Part shown: positions 35,211-47,609 of the stretch, one piece after another | How the letters are laid out: each line of letters begins with the position of its first letter | Numbering within the stretch: the first letter of the stretch is position 1 | NCBI RefSeq assembly: GCF_018320785.1 | Contig: NC_054885.1 | Coordinates: 10,786,421 to 10,850,420 of the forward strand | DNA from: Cheilinus undulatus | Taxonomy: Eukaryota > Chordata > Actinopteri > Labriformes > Labridae | Length of the DNA: 64,000 nucleotides | Direction: 5' to 3' | Program-made: the position numbers and the translations under genes | Notes under the pieces: model-generated | Seen by the model: only the letters and a program-made list of their open reading frames with translations | Told to the model about the DNA's origin: nothing | Databases searched by the model: none

Positions 35211-35810
35211 TACTGATTTGTCCTGAGGGGGTGCAAAAATCAACACAAAAAGAAAGATCCTTACAGGAGCTTTAAAAATCAGGAAAAGATTTCAAATCTT
35301 TCTTAAAAATTTAACAGAAAGACATAAACAACTCTTAAAATGTCCTATAAATAACCAAAAAATATTTCTAATTACATTTTGACATGTAAAAAAGAAAGAC
35401 ATGTTCAGTTTTTGTATCATCAGGTCTACACATGCTTTGTTCGAAAGTGTTGTTTGTTTTTAAACACGACTGAAAACTTCTTGAATGCACCGACATCTGT
35501 TGACGTTAACCAGAGCCTGATACAAATATGGTTTTCTTGTTATCAAGCTTGTAATGAATTCTGGGAGTTTGTAGAAATGAGTGCATTTTGGACTACATCA
35601 GAGCCCTTCTAGATGTGGTGATTTGTAAATGGGAGCAGTGTAGGGATTGGAATTCAACTAAAGTGGGCTAAAATAAGGACTGGGACACGCTCCGACAACA
35701 TGATAGGTTACCTGGAAACAAGCACGGCTTTTAAAAACTCAGACACCTCCTGTAGGCTTCTGGGATTTGGCTGTTGTTTAAAAATCACTTTCCTGCTTTT
35801 GTTTCATTGC

Positions 35811-39390
<3,580 letters not shown>

Positions 39391-40320
39391 TTTGTGCACC
39401 AGGCTCGCTGCTCCAGTGGCAGCTGCCTCTCCGCTTTGCTTCCCAATCCTGATGCTCAGATTAAACCGGCAAGGCAGAGACTGAGGCAAAGAGGAAGAAC
39501 AGATCCAGCTGATTTGATTTCAGAGCTTAATAACAGTAGTTGGAGCAGTAATTTAATGAAATATTGACTGGAAAATATCAGAAACTGGTCTGGTAACTTT
39601 TCATGCAGGGAAATGTGTCTCGGAACAGAATGGATGACATTCTGCAGGACATACATAGCATACAAGCATTAAAAAAAATCCACATTTAGTACATACGCTC
39701 AAAAAATTCCTAGGGGAGGATCTCCAGAGACAAGCTCCACATATGTCAAAACATACGTATGTGGCTCTGCAGCTAAGGTCAAGCTCAACAGCATCTCTTT
39801 TGTCTTTACATCCCTGGTGATACACCAGGAGACTGCCAGTGGCTTTTGGGCCCTTGGGGCTTCCACAGCATGACCAGGGGCTTGTGGCAACCCTACTTCC
39901 CACTTGGATTGTACCCTAGGCTGTGCTTACTCCCTACATCAACCGCTTACTCTGCCCTAAAGGCATGGACTTTTATAAGAACAGATTATTTTCCCATGCC
40001 CCTGGTAGCATGTAAAGACATCCAGAGCTCAACCAAGATTGTGTCAATCCTACTCCCTGCCTTGCTCCAGACTCCTTTTTTGGCCCAAACATGCCACGAA
40101 GTTTTTCACTGTACTGCTGTGAGATAATGAGGCTGCTTTACCGACCTACAACCTTTATACAACCGGTGTTAAGATTCAAATAGTAGCCGTGTTAACTAGC
40201 AGCTTCACGCTGAACGCAGAGGTTGTCGCATTGGCTGCTGCCGTCAAGTATATTGCTTTCAGGAGTGCCTGTATGCTTTGCTTTTTACTGAAGACATATC
40301 AAATATGTATACTGTAAGAT

Positions 40321-40341
40321 TATAAATAAATAAATAAATAC
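40321..40341. repeat. (AAAT)n microsatellite
   Basis: A run of AAAT units within the spacer between STUB1 exon 1 and the STUB1/GFER promoter. Confidence 0.8.
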
Positions 40342-40599
40342 GTACTCTGGAGGACTCGCAGAGTTTTCAACCTCAATTATAGGCGCGTTCGGATAAAAGT
40401 CGCCACTCAACACGGTCACTCGTTTAATCAAAACACCTGCAGCTCTGCCCAAACAGGGCCAAACCTGAGCTAAACTGCCTAGTAACAGGCTGTCTGACGA
40501 AACGGCTGGAAACCCGAACCCCAAACACGAGGCGACACGTGTAGCTGTGCATTAGATTCCGCATAAAACTCAAACAGTGTGAAATTAACAAACTGCTGC

Positions 40600-40936
40600 A
40601 GATTGCACAGAAACTTACACTCCGACAGTGGCTGCATTCCGCTCCATAAACAAATACAACTGACGTCACAACCCGGAAAACGTTCCGTGACTTTGAAAGG
40701 TCCGGCGGAAACGAGGGAATTCGCTGTTGCCATGTCTCATAACGCAACCGGAAAGTGTGCAGTGTAATCATGACTCAGTCCATAAAGTAGAGCAATATGT
40801 GTTTAATAAATAATAATTAAAACGGAGATAATGTACCGAGTCGGAGTCACCTGCTGCGTTTTAACGTTTGGACATACCTGACGTTTGAGGACTGGTCGCT
40901 GTAAGTCAGAAGGAGTTTTATTAGCTCAGAGCGAAC
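40600..40936. promoter_or_regulatory. Bidirectional promoter of STUB1 (minus) and GFER (plus)
   Basis: It lies directly upstream of GFER. It contains a perfect palindromic CRE TGACGTCA at 40661-40668 and ETS/GABP-type CCGGAA cores at 40673-40678 and 40748-40753, with CpG-rich sequence and no TATA box. A minus-strand splice donor GTAAGT at 40618-40613 and a minus-strand acceptor CTTTGCCTCAG at about 39481 suggest that STUB1 transcription also begins here with a non-coding first exon. The latter is inference. Confidence 0.6.
40619..40700 (-). other. stub1: Candidate non-coding first exon of STUB1
   Basis: The minus-strand donor AGT|GTAAGT defines its 3' edge at 40619. The upstream edge is unknown. 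It would splice to the acceptor at 39482-39481, giving 90 bp of 5' UTR before the STUB1 start. This rests on splice-site appearance only. Confidence 0.35.
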
Positions 40937-41149
40937 ATGGCTGCGCCTTCAGGACCGAGAGGATCTTCAGCCTCCAACCTGTCCGGGTTTGAAGGTTTTC
41001 CCTTCCCGGTTGTCGGGAAACCACCCGAGGAAAGTTCGAGTAAAGAGCAGGAGCAGAGTGGGGATGTGAAAAAGAAGCCATGCAGGGCTTGTACGGACTT
41101 TAAATCGTGGATGAAGGTCCAGAAGAAACAGGCGGCAGCTGCTGTACAG
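40937..41149 (+). CDS. gfer: GFER coding exon 1
   Basis: It encodes residues 1-71 from MAAPSGPRG to KKQAAAAVQ, including the CRAC motif. The donor GTGACA is in phase 0; the family's exon 1 ends at an equivalent place. Confidence 0.94.
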
Positions 41150-42657
41150 GTGACATGAGGTCAAGGTTGTGTTTACACTTTGGGTAGTTTGGCTTGACTA
41201 CAGCATGGTATTACTATTATGTGACGATAGTTAGTCTTTTAAAACACATATTTTCTTCACAATAGAATACAGTCAACGTATCAGATGCTGAAACTGAGAC
41301 ATTTACCATTTCATGATGGCAGCAACACATCTTAAAAGTAGAGACAGGGCAACAAAAGGCTGGAAAAGTAAGTGGTACTAATAGTTGGAGGAGCATTTTC
41401 CTACTGTTTAGGTTAATAGGCAACAGGTCAGTAGCATGACTGGGTATAAAAGGAGCACTTTTTCTCTCAGAAGTATAGATGTTGTGCAAAAAAACACTGC
41501 ATCTAAAAATGAACATTTCAGAAAATTGTTCAATGTAAGATTATGAAGACTTTGAATATCCCACCAGTACATAAATCATCAAAAGAGTCAGAGAATTTAG
41601 AGAATACTGTGCACAAGGGACAAAGGGCACAGTCTATTGAATGGAATGAGGCAAAATAGAAAACTGTTCTGTGGACAGGTAAATCAAAATTCCTTTTGGA
41701 AACCATCATATTACATACCAAGGACTTCTATTTCTTATTATGTGATATGAAAAAGGTTTTCTTCATGGTTGATTTTGACTATTCATATCAAACTTTACAA
41801 TTCTTGTATTGTGACAGCCATTCCTTATGTATTTACAGGAAAAACATCCGGATATTTATTATTTATTGCCATTCAACTGAAAATTTAAGACATGATTTTT
41901 GCCCCAAATTCCCAGCCCAACAATCAGCCTGCAACTGTGCCCAAAAAGTTTGTTTTAATAAAAGAACAATTTTACAAAGTCTACAAATCTGATATATTGA
42001 CAGACCTAGTTTTATCACTAGAGACACAGTTTGTAGTTTATATGTAGATCTTCAAAGCAACCAGAAACTGAAACAAATAATTTTAGACTGCCATCTCTGT
42101 TACTTAGCAATGTTTTTTTTTTAATCTTTCTATGTTTAATTTTCATGTTTTTGTGAATTTAAAGGACACCAAAGCTGCAGAGACAGAGCCACAACAAGAC
42201 CCTCAGTGTCCACTAGACAGGGAAGAGTTGGGACGTAACACCTGGTCCTTCCTGCACACTATGGCAGCGTATTACCCAGACAATCCATCTGCCACACAGC
42301 AGCAAGAGATGGGGCATTTCATCAACCTTTTCTCCAAGTTCTTCCCCTGTGATGAATGTGCAGAAGACCTCAGGAACAGGTCAGACCACAGCACTTACAT
42401 CAGTCACATAGAAATGGTTGGTTTTATCATAAGCAAGAGAAGAATGCAAAATAAAGACCAGATGTTTTCTCTGAGCACTGTTTCCTCTCCGCAGATTAAA
42501 ATCTAATCAGCCAGACACCAAGAGCCGCCACGCTCTCTCTCAGTGGCTCTGCCGAATCCACAATGACATCAACGTACGGCTGGGGAAGCCAGAGTTTGAC
42601 TGCTCCAGAGTGGACGAGAGGTGGAGGGATGGATGGAAAGACGGCTCCTGTGACTGA
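40937..42657 (+). CDS. gfer: GFER / ALR, FAD-linked sulfhydryl oxidase (Erv1 family)
   Basis: Three exons (40937-41149, 42165-42379, 42495-42657) join to 196 residues. The enzyme reoxidises CHCHD4/Mia40 in the mitochondrial intermembrane space and passes electrons from thiols via FAD to cytochrome c or oxygen. Visible features are the flexible N-terminal shuttle motif CRAC (49-52), the conserved ERV/ALR core starting [20 protein letters not shown], the active-site C133-D-E-C136, the structural pair C162/C179 (16 residues between), and C86 and C195, which correspond to the human inter-subunit disulfide. The C-terminus [14 protein letters not shown] is intact. The start has the good context GAACATGG. 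It is head-to-head with STUB1. Nothing suggests loss of function. Intron 1 contains a Tc1-like remnant; intron 2 is only 115 bp. Confidence 0.96.
41240..41705 (+). mobile_element. Tc1-like remnant (AAAAAAGTTGGG family) in GFER intron 1
   Basis: Colinear family segments can be read: GATGCTGAAACTGAGACATT, GGCAACAAAAGGCTGGAAAA, GGTTAATAGGCAACAGG, GGGTATAAAAGGAGC, AAGACTTTGAATATCCCACC and GAGGCAAAATAGAAAACTG. Both outer inverted ends and most of the coding part are deleted. Confidence 0.75.
42165..42379 (+). CDS. gfer: GFER coding exon 2
   Basis: Acceptor AAATTTAAAG, donor GTCAGA. Encodes residues 72-142 plus two bases of codon 143, including the FAD-binding helix region and the CDEC redox site. 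Confidence 0.95.
42495..42657 (+). CDS. gfer: GFER coding exon 3
   Basis: The acceptor CTCCGCAG is followed by one base completing Arg143, then residues 144-196 to TGA at 42655-42657. Contains C162, C179 and C195. Confidence 0.95.
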
Positions 42658-42811
42658 GATGTGAGGACTGAGCTGAGACTGGAAGGGTGAAATAGACCCC
42701 CCTCTTCTGTTTTTGGTACACTGTGTGAAGATCTTTATGTGTATGTGTTTCATTTGAATGTCTGTTTTTGTTTTGCTTTGTGGATATTCATGTAATTGTC
42801 CTGCTGATGCA

Positions 42812-42817
42812 ATTAAA
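42812..42817 (+). terminator. gfer: Polyadenylation signal ATTAAA of GFER
   Basis: ATTAAA lies 155 bp after the GFER stop, in GCAATTAAAGATAC, within a T-rich 3' UTR. It is the first recognisable signal. Confidence 0.6.
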
Positions 42818-44625
42818 GATACAAAACAACAAAGTAACAGGCTATTTTCCTCAGGTTTGATGAAAATCTGTAAAAATTCTACATAAAATTTATGAAACAC
42901 AAACCAATTCTTTGATAAATTTAGCTTTTGGGGTTGTAGTTCATAAAGTCACTGTGATTTTTCTGATAAGAAAAAGGAATTCTTTAAAAATGTGTTTCCT
43001 GGTTGGTTATATTAGTTTCCCTCAGGATTAATAAAGTAATTATCCATCAATATAAAGTTTGTAGGGCAAGAAATTTAAGATGAATCTTGATCATAAAAAT
43101 ATACATTACATAGAAATGATATTTTACTTTATTCTTAAATGTATCCAAAAGAATTATGAGAACTAAAATGGAAAAACTGCTAAAAAGCAACGCACAGGGG
43201 AAAGAGTGTACTTCTACATGATATTCTAATGTTTAAGATGGACCCGTGTAACCACACTGGTTGTCTGTTTTTGGTTTGTTTTATGTGGAGTACTTTAACA
43301 TGTTTGCTGACATGAACATTTGTGTTACTTTTGGATTACAGCTCTGATTATTTGATCATTTGATATTTAAAATAAATCAATTTTGTTGATTCAAGTGTCA
43401 TTGTTTGTAACTTTAAACTGAATGAACAAGCTTTACTGAGATACAATTGGATTAATGCTTAATTTAAACATGTTAGTGTGAAGCCTTATCATATCTCATC
43501 CAGAGCATGTAAGGCCAAGTCACATGAGCTGTGAGGGTTATTAATAAACTCTGTTAGTCTATTCAGGGTAAAAAGAGCCATTCAAGGACACACAAACAGG
43601 AGGTCAAGTCTAGTGTGGGGCTGATATGTTGGCCTAAAGGCAGATATGCAAACAATGTTTGAAAAGGGTTTAAATGCTGTGCATTCGTAAAGGCTTTTGT
43701 TTCACTTTAATGCCTCTTTCTCTGCATTTTAAGCTCTATCGCCCAGTTGTGAATCTTTATTTTTGTCTGTCTACATCACAAAGACAAATGTGGACATGAC
43801 TGTGTTTGTTGCAACAGTTTACAGTGTCAACATATGCTTTTGAATAATGACATCATTTCCCCCCCTTGTTCTACATCATAATGACCACTAGGAGTCGCAG
43901 TCTTCCTTTCTGAACACATACTCCTTCTATTTATTGATTAATCACATTATTTCATACAGTTGTGACTGACTTCTTCGTCACAGAACTTTGACCTGCTGAC
44001 CATTTCATTGCGTGTTTGTTATATTTTAGTGTAGAAGAGTTCAATTATATTTAAATTAGGCACGCATGCATTCACTGTCAGCTTAAGCTGCTGGTACTTA
44101 AAGCTATCAAACCATCTTGTGAAGCTCCTGATTTCACGCTTAGAGTTTAGTCACTGTTGAGGCCATAGTTATGTGTAAAAATCTCATGATTAGCTACTTG
44201 TGACTATAATGTGTTGTGGAATTTTGCACAATGAAACATCACGAGACTTTCTGTCATGCTGTATTTTAATAACTAAACAATGTTTGTGATTTATTAGCTA
44301 TGCAGCCTGTACAGAGTCAACCAGATGGGGGACAGTTTTCACTGAACTTCTGAAGCATATTAATGGCTTTGATTGCCATTGGATACATGGAGGTGCGTTA
44401 GCTTTCCAACAAGTACAGCCATCTTGTGGATATTTTTGTAGAATAAGCCTGATGCAAAGTATTTAGAGAGCTTTTACACATTTACAGAAACCTGAGTGGG
44501 CATAAATCCATACATGTATTTTAGCTCACGATAACAGGAGAATGTTGGTTGTTTTACTCTCCAACTCATCTCAGTATAACACTGCTGGTTTCTTGAGAAT
44601 AACAATCTTAAGAAATGTCTGGGTG
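42818..44625. other. GFER-SYNGR3 spacer, proximal part
   Basis: No gene is recognised. AT-rich, with a LINE-tail-like fragment CCCTCAGGATTAATAAAGTAAT at about 43020-43045. Confidence 0.5.
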
Positions 44626-44688
44626 GACTTGTTTAGCCTGCTGCCACCATGACCCACATAAGTGGAAGAAGATGGATGGATTGCTGGA
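44626..44688 (+). mobile_element. LINE/SINE 3' tail (GACCCACATAAGTGGAAGAAGATGGATGG)
   Basis: The string CACCATGACCCACATAAGTGG followed by AAGAAGATGGATGGATTG matches the common teleost retroposon 3' end with a TGGA repeat. Only the tail is visible. Confidence 0.5.
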
Positions 44689-44890
44689 TAGGTTAATTTA
44701 CAAGAGGTCAGTAAGATGGCTGGGTATAAAAGGGGCATTTTAGAGAGGCAGAGTCTCTCAGAAGAAGAAATAGGCAGAGGTTCACCAATCTGCAAAATGC
44801 CATGTCTAAAAATTGTGGAATAATTACAGGAGAATGTTCCTTAAATGTAAATCAAGAAGACATTGAAAATCCCTCCATCTACAGTACATA

Positions 44891-46109
44891 CACTATATTG
44901 CCAAAAGTATTTGCTCACCTGCCTTGACTCACATATTAACTTGGGTGACATCCCATTCTTAATCCATAGGGTTTAATATGACATCAGTCCACCCTTTGCA
45001 GCTATCACAGCTTTAACTCTTCTGGGAAGGCTTTCCACAAGGTCTAGGAGTGTGTTTATGGGAATTTTTGACCATTCTTCCAGAAGAGCATTTGTGAGGT
45101 CACAAACTGATGTTGGACGAGAAGGCCTGGCTCTCAATCTCCGCTCTAATTCATCCCAAAGGTGTTCTATCTGGTTGAGGTCAGGACCCTGTGCAGGCCA
45201 GTCAAGTTCATCCACACCAAACTCTCTCATCCATGTCTTTATGGACCTTGCTTTGTGCACTGGTGCACAGTCATGTTGGAACAGGAAGGGGTCATCCCCA
45301 AACTGTTCCCACAAAGTTGGGAGCATGGAATTGTCCAAAATCTCTTGGTATGCTGAAGCATTAAGAGTTCCTTTCACCAGAACTGAGGGGCCAAGCCCAG
45401 CTCCTGAAAAACAACCCCACACCATAATCCCCCCTCCACCAAACTTTACACTTGGCGCAATGCAGTCAGACAAGTACTGTTCTCCTGGTAACCTCCAAAC
45501 CCAGACTCGTCCATCAGATTGCCAGATGGAGAGGTGCGATTAGTCACTCCAGAGATGGTGTCTCCACGGCTCCAGAGTCCAGTGGCGGCGTGCTTTACAC
45601 CACTGCATCTGATGCTTTGCATTGCACTTGGTGATGTATGGCTTGGATGCAGCTGCTCAGCCATGGAAACCCATTCCATGAAGCTCTCTACACACTGTTC
45701 TCGAGCTATTCTGAAGGCCACATGAAGTTTGAAGGTCTGTAGCGATTGACTCTGCACAAAGTTGGCGACCTCTACGCACTATGAGCCTCAGCCTCCACTG
45801 ACCCCGCTCTGTTATTTCTTTGCTGAGTTGCTGTCATTCCCAATCGCTTCCTCTTTGTTATAATACCACTGACAGTTGACTGTCAGTAGTATTATTCACG
45901 ACTGGACTTGTTGCACAGGTGGCATCCTATCACAGTACCACCCTGGAATTCACTGAGCTCCTGAGAGCGACCCATTCTTTCACAAATGTTTCTAGAAACA
46001 GTCTGCATGCCTAGGTGCTTGATTTTATACACCTGTGGCCACGGGAGTGACTGAAACACCTGATTTCAATTATTTGGATGGGTGAGTGAATACTTGTGGC
46101 GATACAGTG
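44891..46109 (-). mobile_element. Tc1/mariner DD34E transposon, nested, near complete
   Basis: TA flanks both sides (44889-44890, 46110-46111). The inverted ends are CACTATATTGCCAAAAGTAT and, reversed, CACTGTATCGCCACAAGTAT. It measures 1,219 bp. The minus strand at 45473-44973 keeps 166 codons of the catalytic domain with [11 protein letters not shown] and [11 protein letters not shown], whose D and E are separated by 34 residues. The N-terminal part (about 46000-45480) is spread over shifted frames, so the copy is inactive. Confidence 0.9.
44973..45473 (-). pseudogene. Tc1 transposase, C-terminal catalytic part
   Basis: This 166-codon frame encodes the C-terminal half of a Tc1-family transposase: [12 protein letters not shown], then the second catalytic Asp in [10 protein letters not shown] and the Glu in [14 protein letters not shown]. 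The usual length is about 340 residues. The upstream DNA-binding half is frameshifted, so it is a pseudogene despite the long open frame. Confidence 0.85.
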
Positions 46110-46482
46110 TAGAAGTGAAACATTCAGAGAATCTGCAGAATTCTCTGCGTGCAAGGGAAAAGGCCAAAGGGCAATATAGGATGCTCATGATCTCCGGATC
46201 TCCTCTGATGGCAATTTATCAAAAACAGGCATGGAAATCACTTCCAGGAATCGTTCATCAGCCATCCACAAATGCAAGATAAAGCTGTAGCATACATAAG
46301 AGGAAGAAATATGTGAACTCCACCATCATCCCTGTGGCAAAATGGAAAACTGTTCTGTGATCAGATGAGTCAAAATCTGGAATTCTTTTTTTTGTTGGAA
46401 ACTTGGGTGCCATATCCTGCGGACTACAGAGGAGAGGGGTGATCTAGCTTCTTATCAGCACACAGTTAAAAACCTGCATCTC

Positions 46483-46659
46483 AGGGAGCAAGTGGCCTAG
46501 TGGTTAAAGGTGCTCCCCATGTACGTGGGCGGCCCGGGTTCGAATCCTGCTTGAGGCCCTTTACCGCATGTCTCTCCCCCACTCTTGACCTTGGTTTCAA
46601 CTCTATTCACTGTCCTCCTCTATCTAATAAAGGCACAAAAATAAGTCTTAAAAAAAAAG
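46483..46659 (+). mobile_element. tRNA-derived SINE with 10-bp target duplication
   Basis: A-box TGGCCTAGTGG lies at 46493-46503 and B-box GGTTCGAATCC at 46537-46547. A pyrimidine-rich body and an A-rich tail (AAAAAAAAA near 46650-46658) follow. CCTGCATCTC occurs exactly at 46473-46482 and 46660-46669. The insertion is inside the Tc1-like copy at 44690-47179. A second copy lies at 53380. Confidence 0.9.
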
Positions 46660-47228
46660 CCTGCATCTCTGATGGCTTTGGGTTGCTTTAGTGTCCATAG
46701 CGTGGGCAGATTACACATCTGGAAAGGCTCTGTCAATGCTGGAAAGTAGACAGAGGTTTGAGAGCAACATGTGCTCCCATCTAGACATCGTCTATTCCAG
46801 CAAGACAATGCTAAACCACATTCTACATCCACCACAACAGCATGGCTTCACAGGAGAAGAGACCGGCTGCTGAAGTGACCTTCCTGAAGTCTAGACTTTT
46901 CACCAATGGAAAAAAAACATTTGGCAGATCCTAAACAAAAACTCCAGCAAAGAAGATCCAGGACTGTTGAGCAGCTAGAATCCTACACCAGACAAGAATG
47001 GGACAACATTCCTTTCCCAAAACTCCAGCAACAGGTCTCCTCACATCCCAGACGTTTTCAGACTGTTGTTAAAATAAATTTTTTTGAGATGTGTTGCTGC
47101 CGTCAAATTCAAAATGAGATCATTTTCAATGGTATTTATATTTTACATCGTGTCCCAACTTTTTTGGAATTAGGGTTGTGTTTAATATTTTCATAAATGG
47201 TGACATTCCATAAAGGCATATCAATCTT

Positions 47229-47507
47229 TTAATCCTTTTTTCCCTTAATGGATTAACCAATCACATTCTATAGCGCGATCACATCGCTCGTGCACGCCCC
47301 CCCACTCTCCTCGCGTCCTCCTCGCTGTGCCCGCGCGCCTCTGGGTGCGCGCAGGACCCGTCCCTACAGCAGAGAGCAGCAGCGCATCCATCCTGCCGTG
47401 GAGCCGGGAGCGTGGAGCCGCGAGGAGCGCACACACTGAGACACACGGAGAGAGAGAGAGAGAGAGTGAGAGAGAGAGAGAGAGTGAGAGAAGGAGAGCC
47501 ACAGAAG
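47229..47507 (+). promoter_or_regulatory. SYNGR3 promoter, CpG-rich, with CCAAT box and 5' UTR
   Basis: Base composition changes abruptly after the transposon end at 47179 to CpG-rich sequence (CGCGATC, CGCGTCC, CGCGCGCC). A CCAAT box lies at 47257-47261. The 5' UTR ends in a GA microsatellite. The exact transcription start is unknown. Confidence 0.55.
47448..47491 (+). repeat. (GA)n microsatellite in SYNGR3 5' UTR
   Basis: A run of GA units with two GTGAG interruptions ends about 16 bp before the SYNGR3 start codon. Confidence 0.9.
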
Positions 47508-47609
47508 ATGGACGGAGTGGGATCGTTCGGAGCGGGCAGGGCCGGAACCACCATCGACCCCATCGCCTTCGCCAAACAGCCGACGACCATCCTCAGAGTG
47601 CTGTCCTGG
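47508..47609 (+). CDS. syngr3: SYNGR3 coding exon 1
   Basis: 34 codons, MDGVGSFGAGR to LRVLSW, with donor GTGAGA in phase 0. Confidence 0.95.

Larger units (their letters stand above)
30521..35810. other. UBALD-STUB1 intergenic interval
   Basis: No gene is recognised. Two Tc1-like copies (30765-31398, 32206-32634), a diverged tRNA-SINE-like stretch near 33905-34030 and a dispersed repeat (34590-35210) occupy part of it. Part of the end near STUB1 should be its 3' UTR, since STUB1 stops at 35811, but no polyadenylation signal could be assigned. Confidence 0.6.
44690..47179 (+). mobile_element. Tc1-like copy (AAAAAAGTTGGG family) holding a nested Tc1 and a SINE
   Basis: Family segments run GGTTAATTTACAAGAGGTCAG, GGGTATAAAAGGGGC and CCATCTACAGTACATA up to 44890. 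They resume at 46110 with CATTCAGAGAATCTGCAG, GCAAGGGAAAAGGCC, CTGTTCTGTGATCAG, then CTTTAGTGTCCATAGCG, GCAAGACAATGCTAAACC and CAAGAATGGGACAACATTCC, and end CCCAACTTTTTTGGAATTAGGG. The left inverted end is missing. Two later insertions (44891-46109 and 46483-46659) interrupt it. Confidence 0.8.

Noticed and set aside
39391-39489. 33-codon in-frame N-terminal extension of STUB1
   Set aside because: The family starts near [14 protein letters not shown], and an acceptor-like CTTTGCCTCAG at 39481 suggests most of this stretch is 5' UTR.
39456-40127. Open frames on both strands upstream of STUB1 exon 1
   Set aside because: No similarity and they lie within the probable STUB1 5' intron.
44973-45473. 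Tc1 frame as a functional gene
   Set aside because: Only the C-terminal half is open; the DNA-binding half is frameshifted.
46483-46550. tRNA gene
   Set aside because: A and B boxes are present but there is no tRNA cloverleaf end, and the sequence continues into a SINE body with A tail and target duplication.
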